A stretch of 64,000 nt of DNA, taken from assembly GCA_951799445.1 (NCBI GenBank), contig OX637289.1:47096264-47160263 (forward strand), read 5' to 3'. Position numbers and translations under genes: made by a program. Source of the stretch: Pseudisothecium myosuroides (Eukaryota > Streptophyta > Bryopsida > Hypnales > Lembophyllaceae). The notes beneath the pieces were generated by a model, which worked only from the letters and a program-made list of their open reading frames with translations, did not search any database and was not told the origin of the DNA. Within the stretch, counting starts at the first letter, position 1, and every line of letters begins with the position of its first letter. This document shows, piece by piece, positions 32,813 through 44,723 of this stretch.

Positions 32813-33071
32813 AACCTCCGACTTAGGTGACAAGTCCTAATTTTTTATGACGGATTTTAGTTGATGTCAATGTTGACAACCCAAAATTTTTATGTCAACA
32901 AAAATGTCCAACGTAACATCAATATTGACAATCCAATGTTTTTATGTCAACATTGATGCTACATTGGACATTTTTGTTGGCATAAAAATTTTGGGTTGTC
33001 AACATTGACATCACCTAAAATCCGTCATAAAAATTAGGGCTTGTCACCTAAAACGGGGATTTCTTATAGTG
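32813..33071. mobile_element. Fold-back MITE with CACTA-type ends, 259 bp
   Basis: The element begins CACTATAAGAAA and ends TTTCTTATAGTG. Its two halves (32813-32940 and 32945-33071) are inverted copies with few mismatches, for example TTAGGTGACAAG against CTTGTCACCTAA and GACGGATTTTAG against CTAAAATCCGTC. A 3-bp duplication TTT flanks it (32810-32812, 33072-33074). CACTA ends with a 3-bp target duplication fit the CACTA superfamily. It encodes nothing and would give a long hairpin RNA if transcribed. Confidence 0.85.
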
Positions 33072-33374
33072 TTTGCAAGCTTCATTCTCACACATTTATT
33101 GCCTTCAAGAAAAAAAAATTATGTGTGACCCTAACACTAGTCAAAAAATAAGATCTTGTGGTTGTAAATTCTAATATATGATTAAAAATTGATTCACTGC
33201 CATTTTATTAGAAATTGCTATTTTTTAGAGACACTGTTTTGGTTGTATATTGTCAATTTTGATAGATTCAAAGGATATAATTAAACTTCAATTACTCGTC
33301 CACACATAAGCTATATAGTAGAAAGCCATGTTTTTACATAGAATTTAAATTGTTGTAATTTTATAACCTTGGAA

Positions 33375-33591
33375 GGACACTACCCTGTAACCAAGGGAGT
33401 TGGTCAAAAATGATTTGATTCTTGAACCAATAGGTACATTCTAAATCCATTGGGCTTCTTTTTGGTTAGAGTGTCTTTCAAGGGTTAATCCAAAAAAACA
33501 CTAATGAATGACTTTAGAGAAGAAGAATGCATCTATTAGTCCAAGAATCAAATCATTTTTTACTAACAACCTTGCTCATAGGTCGGTGTCC
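33375..33591. mobile_element. Fold-back element, about 217 bp
   Basis: The left arm starts GGACACTACCCTGTAACCAA and the right arm ends ATAGGTCGGTGTCC. The arms share the inverted core AATGATTTGATTCTTG (left near 33408) and CAAGAATCAAATCATT (right near 33540). Target duplication is unclear. It is a second, unrelated MITE-like hairpin beside the CACTA-type one. Confidence 0.65.
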
Positions 33592-33998
33592 AACTAGGCC
33601 TAATGAATATGAAAGGTCTATCTAAAAGCATGGCTCAAAAATCAACCATGCAATAAAATGGAGTTTGGAGCCATTGCTATGATTAGAATATTTTTATGGT
33701 AATATGGTCTTGTATATATAGTCTTCGCACTGCAATGGTTTTTAGTATAGTTGATTTCCATTTACCTTCTTGCTTAGAAATAATTTGAAACTATGAATAT
33801 ATTTTTCAATATATATCAAGTAGATGCTAAATTCACCTACATTAGCATATTTGAAGGCTATCTATATTCCTATAATCTACACTTTAATTAATAAATTTGT
33901 AACAAATTTAATAATTCATTGTACGCCCTGAACTATCCAAACACTTGCCTCTTGCTTCAAATGGAATTGCCAATGTACAAAAGTTATTCTAAAATTTC

Positions 33999-34170
33999 TA
34001 ATTATTGTCCATTGTCGCATAAAGCTTATTATGAAGTAACTACCTTCACTTAGTCATATACCTATAGCTTTTAAGGATATTCTTAAATTTATATTCCTTG
34101 TCCATTGTAGCACAAAGCTTATTATGATGCAATTACCTTTAGTTAAGCATATACCTACAACATTTAAGGA
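33999..34170. repeat. Direct repeat, two copies about 93 bp apart
   Basis: TTGTCCATTGT(C/A)GC(A)TAAAGC-like sequence at 34005 recurs at 34098, each followed by TATTATGA.G.AA.TACCTT and CATATACCTA. It is diverged and non-coding. Confidence 0.7.
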
Positions 34171-35190
34171 TAGAATGTAACCACCACATACAAGACACAA
34201 AAGAATTAATTACACAAGAATTGCAATGAGTTTAGCCCAAGAACCACATGGAAGGTAAAGGTGCACCTCAAAAAATAGTTTCTAGTTATAGAATTCTTGT
34301 AACTTCACCCCTAATCAAAGCCATCACAATCCTTTTTAAAACTAATCTCAAACCATTGGGATATATGTGTTGAATCTTTTGAAAAGGGCATACTATGACA
34401 AAAGACTATGAAAGATTGTACAAAATCAATGTTAGACAACCGGACTTGGCTTTTTGGATGAACATGTCTTGGCTTTTGTAGGTGAGTGGTTGGGATTGGT
34501 AGTAATAGATGGGTGAGATACTGAAGTGGTTTGAACCCTGCATAGAGGCTTTAAATACATTTGCAAATTATCTACGAGTTCAGCCAGCACTCAGGTGTAC
34601 GTGTGTACGTCCCATTGGTTCATCCATAATGCTTTCTTTGTCACCTTGAAGAACAATTCGCAATCTCACAATGAATGTTGAGGATTCGCGAGTTTATGGT
34701 CACTAGACCCCCATTTCAAATGCCGTTGAAGCAGAGACAACACCGAAGTTAGAAATTTTTTCTGAAGACGTTACATGCATGCAGGGCCATGAATACATGT
34801 ACACACGGGAGCGATTAGGCGAAAGCCATCTAAGTATTTGCAGGCTCAGAGCACACCAATCTCACGCTAACCTTTGCTTAGATGACTCGGAACCTATCTA
34901 AAGGTTCAAGAAATCTAGCTGAAAACGGCGACATCAATAACCATGTCTTTCTCGCACTAGCTGGGAATTAATAAATGATTTCACCACACTGGCAATGCAT
35001 GCACGCAGTACGACTAGAGACTGAATATCAGCTGGTGTCGGAGGCAGGGAGCAATTAAGTTAAAGACCGAGGCTTCCTGAGGAATGGAGGAAAGAAAGAC
35101 CGAGGCTTACAATTCTCACTCCACGAAAAAAACTCCCAACATGACAGTAAAGAATTAATGTTTACCGCTGATGCACTACATGACTAACTT
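34171..35190. other. Intergenic DNA downstream of RRP1
   Basis: No gene is seen. The last few hundred bases may contain the RRP1 3' UTR, but no clear AATAAA on the minus strand fixes its end. Confidence 0.4.
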
Positions 35191-38100
35191 CTACAATGGA
35201 GGTCCAGGTGACTTACGAACCCGCCGTGCAAACCTTGGGCCGCCTTTGGACAGGCTCTTGGGGGATCTGGCAGTCGGCTTCTGTTTGGTAATGGACAAAA
35301 TTTGAGTAGTACTTGGGGACCGGCGTTTGGAACCCGAGGTACCGACCTTGCGCACGGGAGTCAAACGAATGGGGCCTGCAGGCACGCCCTTCTTCAAAGC
35401 GCTGCCTCGAGGTGTAGCCGATGGAGGAGTCCGCATGGACTGAGGGGGAAGAGGGTTGTTTGGCTTCCACACAATGTTGTTTTTCAGCACGAATTTGACT
35501 TTCTTCTTCTTCGTGGAGGTGGACCCTGGCGTGGTCTGATCCGTGATTCCATTCGACTTCGCAAGGGGTGTCAGTGTTAATGACCCTGAGCTCGAGGGTT
35601 CAGTTACTTCCAAGGCAGACTTGATTCCTCTCTTCCGCTTCTTCTTGCCAGAGGAAGCTTCCGTAGGAGAAGCCTCCCCAGGTGAACCATTAGACCTATG
35701 AGCCTCCTGATCTGTCTCAGCCGCAATGGAAGCGAACTTCTCCTCCAGATTGGAAATCACAGAATCATCCACACTCACGTTCATCACTGCATCTGCATCT
35801 CTTATAATTCCCGACAAATCTCCAGCTGCGCTCTTGGCACCTCCCGACTGCGCTTCACCATTCGGGACGGCTAAACTCTGCTTGGCAATCTCCACTGTGC
35901 CTCCTGTTTCGACTGCTTCATAGAAAATTGGGAATTAGTCCAGTAGATCTCATATCCAGTGTAAAACTTTGCCTCAGCTCTGACTACAAAGCATAGGGAT
36001 GAAAACGAACAACCACCATGCCAACATAGTTGCAGACGTAGAGCTTGAATTCAAAATTTAGAAGCTTCCTTTTGACATAAATCTCCATGTTCGCAACCCA
36101 ATGTCTGTCTCAAGACCTTCCTATCTTGAACCGGTAATACTTCACTATATCCAGATAAAATAGCCTTGTTTAAACGGCTAATCCCTGAGAGCATTGGATA
36201 CTTAGCTCCCACTCATAAAAAAAGGGCACGCCAAAGCTTCGACAGACCAGTAACTCAGAAAGGACAGTGTGCCCTAAACCTATGCCTGAGATCTATGCGT
36301 ACCTGCTGGCACAGAACTACCCTTCCCCTCACCCCCACCCTTCAACCCTTTTTTCTTGCTCTTACTCTTGTTCACGGCAGCTGGGACTTCGACAGTCTCG
36401 GTAAGGGCTTTCTTCTTGGCTTTCTTTCTTCTCTCCGTAACAACTTTCTCAGTCTGGTCACCATTCTTCTCAAAATCAACCTTCTCAGCTCCAGTTCCTT
36501 CCCTTGTTTTCTCTACGTCGCTCACTGGCAAGAGTTCATGCTTCTTCGACTTCACCTGTCTCGCCGCGTTGCTCTTTGTGACTTTCTTGGTTTTGACACT
36601 CGAAATATCTGAGACCGCTGACTCTCCCAAATTCAATTTAGGTGAGCCCGTAGGGTTGTCGTTTGGAGTTGGAACATCCAAAATCTGCTTCATTTTCTTC
36701 TTCTTCGGGACAGTAATCTCTGCTTCCACTGCGTCCACTGCATCCATTGTAGCCCTTTTTCTAGCCTGCCTTGCTGATTGCCTAGTAGGACCATTAGCCC
36801 GGACTTCAGCCATCTCGATGTCACTGCTACTTCCACTCCCAATCTTTATGGTACTCAAGTCGATACCTGCAGCAGCAACCAGCTTGTCCAACTTGGCATA
36901 TTCGGCATGAATTTCATACAAAACCTTGCGGTTTGCCTGGGGAGTGGCCTCCGATGAAGCCAGTTCAAAAAGCCGGGCACCCAACGGCAGCGATACGACA
37001 TGGGCCCCGAAGCTATTTTCATTAACTTCACTACCAGCTTGCATACTATTCACAAATGTCCGAGCTTCTTCCAAGAGAGGCATAAACACATTCTCTTTGA
37101 CTCTTTTCAACAAGGTTTTGTCAGCTGCACCGGCAAGGGTTGAGAAACAGGGCTGCAGCATCAGTCTTAGAGTACCAGCAGATAAAGGCTGGAACTTCCG
37201 GAGCTCCCCAAGGAAAATGTCTACAAAGTGCAGATTCACACCCAAGGCTGGATGCTGGTCGTTAGCGAGCAAAGACCTCTCAACCAACGCATCCATATAT
37301 TTCGCAATCGTTTCCTCATCCCACTTGCTCTTTTGCAGAAGCGTGAACACTCTTACCAGAAATTGCCTCAAGAGGCGGTAGAATTTGTCCAGCCTTAGCC
37401 TGTCGATACCATTCCACTCTCGTCTCATAGTGGTGAGAAAAACTTCGAAGAAAGCCAAGGAAGTATCCGCGTCCAGGCTCTCCATAATGCCAGCTAACTT
37501 GTTGATAAGATCCCCTTGCACATGCGCCTTGTCGGAGTGCCACAAGCAATAGAACAATCCTTTCCATATTTTTTTCAGCTCGTCCTCCCCAACATCCTAC
37601 ACCGAAAGATTGATAAAAGATCAATAAAATGCGTGTACGAGACATACCAAAATTTCCAATTCAAAGTGAATTAAAGCGGTTAAAGCCATGTTGAAGGATC
37701 AGAAATCGAAATTCCATGCATCTGATGACCAGATTGGCAACCTCGGGTCTTGAAGCGTTAAATCCTAATCCTAAAACCCTCGGTCATCGCCGGCATATCT
37801 CCGTGCAATCCCATGCACTTATTGAAGTTACTACAAGAAACTGAAGTCATTTACGCATTAGATCACTTACAATACCGAACTAGACTGACTGTAATAGCAG
37901 GTAGCATAGCAGAGAAACAACGACTATATAAATCCCGACAGGGTAGCACACGATATGAAGACAAAAGTTATTTAGCAAACTCCAGCTGCAAAGGCAGAAG
38001 GGTCTTGACTTGAAAAGGATCACAGTACATTTCAAGAAGGAAGATACTTCGCCTGTACTGCCTGTGGGCACTGCCAAAAACAGCCATACGACTTCAAACC

Positions 38101-39034
38101 CCAGAATGCTATGTCAGGCTTGCACACTAGTGCTCCACGCATCCCATATCTAGACAAAACAGTCTCTCATCTTGTTTACAATGACTCCCATTCGACGACC
38201 CCACCACCCATCATCACTCTTATAAATAAGCAAACAAGGAGCTATACCTATAATAGATATAAAGTCGGCTTCCCCTACCTGATAACCTACAACTCTGACG
38301 CGGAGCGCCATCGCCTACGTGAGCCTTGAACATTAGGTTTTTATCGACAGTGACAACTAGGGCGGTGCAGACCCTGGCCGTCCTAAAGAGATTGAACCTC
38401 ACAAAACAGCTCCTCGTTAACGACATCTCACTCTAAGAAACTCCATCCTCTAATCATTAGATTTACGTTTGCGAATCGGCGATTTCAAAATCAACGAAAT
38501 CTCCATGCCCTGTCATTGGATCACAATAAAACCTGATAATTACAAGGCGACCGCTCCCAAACTAATAAACCAAGAGACCGTACGGATTCAAGTCTATCAG
38601 CAGACTTAGTTTCGTAGTAGAGTAAGCATCCATACGAAAGAATGCAGACTCCCTTTAACCTTAGGTTTCATCGACAGTGACATCAGGGCAAGTACAGACC
38701 CCGGCCACCCTGAAGATATTGGACTTCACGAAACGGCTACACTTAAGTCAAGAATGTAGCTCCATCCTAGATAACCGTTGCTTGCAGAGTAAAACTGATT
38801 TCATAAAGCCACTTAAATCTCAAAATCTATCAGCAGTCCTCATATTAACGAGTACTCGTAGAAGAAAAAACATCCCTACGAAAACCAATGCGGAAAGAAA
38901 GGTATGCTTACCTGCTGACACGAAAGCCAGAGAACTAGCAAGGACAGCCCCTTCTCGCGCGTCTTCTTGTCTGTAGATCCTAACTTCCGAGCGAAGTTGT
39001 TCTTCTCCACAATGGCTCCACCGGCTTCTTCCAT
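35191..39034 (-). CDS. RRP1: Ribosomal RNA processing protein 1 (RRP1/Nop52), three exons
   Basis: Exons are 39034-38912, 37596-36303 and 35912-35191, with GTAAGC and GTACGC donors and CAG or TAG acceptors. The phases fit and give 2139 bases, 712 residues. Exon 1 (MEEAGGAIVEKNNFARKLGS, then TDKKTREKGLSLLVLWLS) joins exon 2 (DVGEDELKKIWKGLFYCLWH) to form the start of the Nop52 domain, which continues through MRREWNGIDRLRLDKFYRLL to about residue 225. RRP1 acts in the nucleolus in 60S ribosomal subunit assembly (27S pre-rRNA and ITS processing). The C-terminal half is Lys-rich (KKKKMKQ, KSKKKGLKGG) and ends with KFVLKNNIVWKPNNPLPP and SATPRGSALKKG, which I recall as conserved in plant RRP1 proteins. 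A GC-rich region (39370-39700) upstream probably holds the promoter or leader. The first intron (1315 bp) contains an internal repeat. The gene looks intact. Confidence 0.92.
38320..38830. repeat. Diverged direct repeat inside RRP1 intron 1
   Basis: A phrase like TTAGGTTT(TT)ATCGACAGTGACA near 38333 recurs near 38662, each time followed by a (T/C)CAG(G)AC.C.GGCC.. (C/A)CT-AAGA and an ...ACGAAACGGCT-like or CAAAACAGCT segment. The spacing is about 330 bp. It may be two copies of an unrecognised short element, or an ancient duplication within the intron. Confidence 0.5.
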
Positions 39035-41791
39035 CTCGACACTCCTTGTGGTCTGAGAGGTCACCGGGGGCCGCACGAAACCAGCGCCCCTCTCTCTTTC
39101 ACCTTTTCCCTGATTAGTTTTCAATCACACACTCCTCGCTGTTATCGCACCAATCCACTAGCCCCGACAATGCAGCCTGTATCCCTAACAGCACCCCCAA
39201 CCGAGGTGAACCAAACTCTAATCAAATCACCAACTAATCTCGAAAAAGACGAAGAAATGAAGAAAACTAAAACCTAAGATGAAAAACCCGCACCCTAATG
39301 TCACCCTAATTTTTCCACCAACAAACTACAGGCAAGCTGCGCTCCAAGACACCCTAAAATTCACGATACACAACCATAACGAGCCGGGAAAAACGTACTA
39401 GCGAGATAAAAAACTATTCGAAGCAACCGGTCGAAGGTGAGGAGACCGTCGCAGGGTCGAAACGGGCAGGAAAAACAGGAAACCGGGGAAGGCAACGAGC
39501 ACCGAACGCCATAGCCGAACGAGGAACTTGGGGAGGAGGTCTCGAGGAGAGGGGGAGACGCGGGCGCGGGCGCGGGGGTAGGATGTTGGGCTTCGTATGA
39601 GATGCTCGACCCGCGCCCGTGGCGGCGCCGAGGGTGCGGCTGAGGATGGACGTTCCCCAGTGCGAGGGAACACGCAAATTCAAATTCTGGAAGGGACCCT
39701 AATTGGGTCATTGGGTGGGTGGATGTGGACATGTGGGGGCCTATTGCCGCAGTCCTTTGTGGGTGGATGTGGGCCCTATCAGCGCGGTATTGGAATTATT
39801 GACCGTGGCTGGAGAACATTGAACTTAACCCTTCTTTAGTGACCATGGTTGATTTTGGGGGGCAGTTTTTGAATACAAATTTGGAAAAGGGAAATTTCAT
39901 CACTACTCCAAAGAAGTAATTCCATATTAGACCGTAGGAATTGATGTTGTAGGCTTTATCCGTGAAAAAAACAAAAAGTGAATATGATCTGACGGTGCAA
40001 TTTGTCATGAGTGATCTTCAAAGTGCGATGCATCGAAGTAGCCTTCAATTGGAGCAGCATAATACATTATTGCCCATAACTTTTGAAGCATGCCTCCACA
40101 AGTCATGGGATTGTTGGGCAATGTTTCTATCATTCTTCAGCGTCAATTTCAAATAGAATCACATGAGTTGCTGAATATATATGCGACTTAGAAGGTATGA
40201 CTCAGGTCAGCCTTCTTGTCTTCGGACAAGCAAAGCTACTTTTTTACTGCACAGAATTCTACCTTGTTACTGCACTGAAAATGGATTTGTTTGGAGCGCA
40301 TGTTGAAGCTCTATTTGCGCTATCCTTTGAGTTTTTAAAATACCCTGTATTGAAGGCAGTAAAAGACAAAGAATTCAAAATCCAACCCAAAAGTGGTCAA
40401 CCAGTCACTAAAGGATTAAGTTGAAGTGAAGTTGGAGAGAGTGATTTTGGAGATACTTTCGGGACACGTCTTTAAAATTGACTCTAAAATCTTTAAAAAT
40501 AATTTTATGTCTATGTCTATTATAAATTCTACAATATATGGTGAACAAATGTCTTCAATAAATCAATAAATCAAATACTTGTCATTTGTTGTAGAATTTT
40601 AAATGAACAAATAGTAGAATTCAAAAGACATTGGCAATTCTAATCCTGCTAAACTCTAACCAAGTCCTAAATGCTATAATCTTATAATCTATATAGCCAA
40701 AGTTTTTTTTTAAATTGTACAAATTTCTATAGTAAATTAGTATAATTTTGTACATTTTTTAATTTCAAAAAAATAATAATAATAATTTTTTTTCATTTAA
40801 AAAATAATAATAAATTTGGACTATTAATTTTAGATGACATATCATGGTCCTTTAGGAATTAAACACTAGTAGGGGTAAATCATTTTATAAAGGTAAAACA
40901 TTTTTGAAACTCCTAGAATTCCACCTCACCACAAGTTTGTCATTATTTCAAATTTTAGTGTGCCAAAATAGTAACATTTTCAAAAGTGTCTAAATCATTA
41001 ATAGAAAAAGACGACCTCAATGACTATAAATTTTGTCCACAATGACTATAAATGAGTCAGTGTAGACAATTTTCTAAAATTTTATTGTAGACATTTTTTT
41101 TACTAATGTAATACCAAAATTACGACTTCCATTCATTTAAATGGGTTTCAACAACCCAACAAAAACTTCATAGCTCTAAATATAAGATTGGTATAAATCA
41201 AAGGATTAAGATACTATTTGATTAAATGAATGAGTCCCCATAGATGAGTATCTCAAACATTCATTGCTCAAATAATTACTTTTCTAACATTTCTTCACCT
41301 TTTATAACAAATTCTATGCACTACTAAATTTACACAAAACAAGTAAATCTAACCAACGTCTTTCACTCAATAATTCAATGCCTTCTAATTTACACTTTTG
41401 CATATATTCCAATAGTTCCTTTTTAATAGAGGTATATATGTGTAATTTGGATGTCACTCATATTTATATGTGACCCAAGATGAACAAGATATTTGGTACA
41501 ATATGAAAGTTCATTGCCTGGGATTTTTCATGTGAAATGTTTTAATACTTAAATGAAATAAAAAAATTGGTTATATTGAAAGTTACAATCAAGGTTGAGC
41601 AAGGCACATCCACTTTTTAGATGCATGGACCTTTAGGAATTAAGTAACTTGCAATGAAATTACATTCATTTCAACTATTATAGTTAACTTGATACCTTGG
41701 ATTTGGAAAAATGAACTAATTATGCATTGATGAAAGATTTGCCAAATAGGAGTAGATGGCTAATTTATTAACTTGATTCCCCCGTACTTAA
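39035..41791. other. RRP1 upstream region and AT-rich intergenic DNA
   Basis: 39370-39700 is a GC-rich, CpG-rich island in otherwise AT-rich DNA, as expected near the RRP1 promoter and 5' leader. From 40440 onward the DNA is strongly AT-rich with no coding character. GGTCCTTTAGGAATTAA-type words near 40850 and 41630 may be decayed ends of the TTAA-flanked element family. Confidence 0.5.
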
Positions 41792-43246
41792 CCCCTAAAT
41801 GATTGTAGGATATTTTGGAGGCTTTAATAAATTGTTGGCAAGTAATTGCATTCTCAGTCTTTTGATTCTATAGTTGAAATTTTGAACATAGGCAAAATGG
41901 GCAACTTCAAATAGAACTCTCAAAATAATTCTTTACATCTACATTTCTTTTTCTTGAATTTTTTTTTTATGAATTTTCAACTAAATTTCAAATCAATTCA
42001 TTAAACTTAAGAAGATGTGAGGCACATACTTTTTTCTAGAAAATTTTTTAAAGCGTGTTTCTGGGGTGAACGACACATGTGCAAGGTGATGAAAAAATAT
42101 TATCTCACAAAGTTTTAAAGGAAATTTCTTGCTATTAATTAGATTTTACACTTTGAGATTTTTGCACAAATATTTCAATGATTTAGCTTTAATAATTTGA
42201 GGTTGGATTAAAAAAATGGGATCAAAATAAAATATTTTCCAAGTACCCACATTAAAACCAAAACAAATTTTACCTCATAGTTCTACAATAGCTAGTCAAA
42301 CTAAGTACATGCATTCCTCTATAAACAATTTTAAGAAATATTTTTTTACTTTATAATGGTCTATCCAAAAATGCAAAAAAAATATATGTTTTTTATCATT
42401 TGGCCACTAATTCTTAAACAATATGCCAAAGCCCTTTGGACTCAGTTTTGAAAGAATCATTGACAAAAAGAGTTTTTTGCATTTTATTGGAATGTTTGAA
42501 TCCATTGGATCCAATTCTACAGTGAATATGAATTGCCAAGCACAACATTTAGGCTACATAATCCAACCACTATTCTCCATAATTTACTTTTGCATGTTTT
42601 GACCAAATAAATTTTGTATTTGTCAATAGCATGAATATTTCATTTGTATTTCTAACTTTAATAATTATTAGTTAATTTAGATAACATGTAGAAGAAGTTG
42701 ACAACAATGTTTTTAACCCTCTTATTACAAGACTATTAGGATGGATTAAAGTATGTTGTAGACCAAGAAAAATGAACAATTTTTGAAGTGCTTCAAATAC
42801 CAATACATGTAGAAGAGGTTAACAACAATTCTTTTGAACCTCTTACCACTTGACTATCAAGTTGACTCAAAGTACATCATAAACTAAGAAAAATCAACAA
42901 CTCTTATAGTCCTCCAAGTATCAATACATGTAAAAGTGGTTAACAACAATCTCCAATATCTTCTTAAACCTTTTCAAGTGGACACCTCCAAAATCTAAAT
43001 GCACCATTGACTCAAAACCGCCATTTTGGCGGGCTGCCCGGGCTGCCCGCCAAGCAATGAAAATCACATATCATGCAATAACTTTTTAACCATGAAGTCA
43101 AAAGTTATGAAAATTGTTGGGCCTTAAAGCTACTCCTCGGGCACATATTGTGTAAAATTTTCAAAGAAAAAAAATAAAAACTCCATTCGTAGTGAGCTGC
43201 CCAAAATTGCTATGTTGCCAAAAAACGCACCTTGGTCCTTTAGGGG
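41792..43246. mobile_element. TTAA-flanked element, copy 1 (about 1.46 kb)
   Basis: The left end is CCCCTAAATGA after TTAA (41788-41791). The right end is CTTGGTCCTTTAGGGG before TTAA (43247-43250). The inverted ends CCCCTAAA.GA and TC.TTTAGGGG plus the TTAA flanks match the other copies. It is AT-rich, without a reading frame, and carries a 121-bp tandem repeat and a GC-rich hairpin (43026-43053). The left boundary is less certain than the right. Confidence 0.5.
42684..42960. repeat. Tandem repeat, about 2.3 units of 121 bp
   Basis: ACATGTAGAAGAAGTTGACA at 42684 recurs as ACATGTAGAAGAGGTTAACA at 42805 and ACATGTAAAAGTGGTTAACA at 42926. Units also share ACC.AGAAAAAT.AACAA. It lies inside a TTAA-flanked element. 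Confidence 0.85.
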
Positions 43247-43797
43247 TTAACCAAGACAATCACAATATCTAGCATAATTGATAGCAAAAAATAGCATTTA
43301 GGGAGGGCCCAGTTTGCTACAAAAATAGTATATTGGATTAATGAGCACCAAAAAATAAACAATAAAAACATTATAGTTCACAATGGCTAGCACTTACATT
43401 CTCATAGAGTAGCATCTTCAACCTCTGATCATTTTTATTAGAACTTTAAGTTTGAATGTACAATTTAGATAAGTGACATTTTTTTATTCATAGAAATCAC
43501 ATAATAGATTACAATTTCAGAGTCTAAAGTTTCTTTCAAGAAGTTTCAAAGTATAACAATGTCTATTCTAATATTCTTTCAAAGTTTACCTCTAACTTAC
43601 TACTAATAAAATCAATTTTGGCATGAACCACCCAACTATGAGGTTGAAACTCCAAGGATCTATTCATTCATAAATATATTGGGAATAACATCCATAAATA
43701 TAATTGATTTCTTTCTAGCCTTGGATCCCTTTCTATATGCCTCCCTATCATGCTTAGTGGCCTTGAATTTTTAATTTAATTTAAGAGTCAATTATAA

Positions 43798-44719
43798 CCC
43801 CTAAAGGACCGTTTGTCCCCTCGGGGGACAATTTGGGTCCGGGTAGGTTCCTATTGTCTCAATTTTTAGTGATATTTTTTGGGATTTTTTGAGGTTGTGT
43901 ATTTTTGCGAGAGCTTTGTGAATATATAATTTTTATTTTAATTGATGCCTGGGAGAAAAAGTTATGGCACAATAAGCAAAAATGGAGTTTGGTGAGCAGC
44001 TCAAAAAAAATCACAGAAAATCAAAATAATTTTTTTTCAATTTTTTTCTCAAAGGTTATATTTTTGTCTACATGTGAAGCTTTGTTTCATTCAATTTGGA
44101 CTAATAATGAGAAAGTTATGGACAATCTTAGTTTTTCGGGCAATCTAAGCATCTTCTTGGAAAAATAACTTTTAGAATTCATTTTTGAATGCAATTTTTA
44201 GAATTTTTCAAAAAAATTTGTTATAAAGGGTTAGATTTTCTTGCTAGAACAATCTCACTGTTGAAATTATTGTGATTCAATTCCATCTAAAAGCTATTAA
44301 CAATTTAATTTTTTCTTCAATCTTGAACCCACTTCTACTTAACAATTTTTTAATGAGTGAAAATTAAGTGTTTTTTTTCCTAAATTTTTTTTGTAGATTC
44401 TCAACTCAACTACTTAACATAAATAAGTAGAAAATCAAAATCAATAGTGCAAAAACTTGAACTAAAAAGATTCAAAGCCAAAAAATCTAGTGAAACAAGG
44501 TGCAAAACAACTTGTTTCTTACACTTTAAATGCATATATCTTGCAATCTACACGGTTAAAGTTTCTGAAATTTCTTCCACGTATTTACATACTAGTCAAG
44601 TATAAGATCTTACAGTTGGATATGCAAAAAAAACAATTTTTAAAGTTTTTTGCTCTTCACAATAGAAATGGCAGTTTTGAGTGTAGTTTGATGGAAAAAA
44701 AGCCTCAGTCCTTTAGGGG
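43798..44719. mobile_element. TTAA-type element, copy 2 (922 bp)
   Basis: It begins CCCCTAAAGGACC and ends CAGTCCTTTAGGGG, an inverted repeat of about 13 bases. The right flank is TTAA (44720-44723); the left flank is ATAA (43794-43797), one change from TTAA. A perfect hairpin TTGTCCCC-TCG-GGGGACAA lies just inside the left end. There is no coding frame. The right 230 bp (from about 44490) resembles the ends of copies 3 and 4, including TGCAATCTACACGGTTAAAG and AGAAATGGCAGTTTTGAG. Confidence 0.75.
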
Positions 44720-44723
44720 TTAA

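Noticed and set aside
36166..37381. Long plus-strand frames over RRP1 exon 2 (up to 184 codons)
   Set aside because: They are antisense to a well-supported conserved gene whose Lys-rich coding makes the opposite strand open.
39361..39732. Three overlapping minus-strand frames of 89-123 codons upstream of RRP1
   Set aside because: They arise from a GC-rich, low-complexity promoter or leader region with no domain; treated as non-coding.
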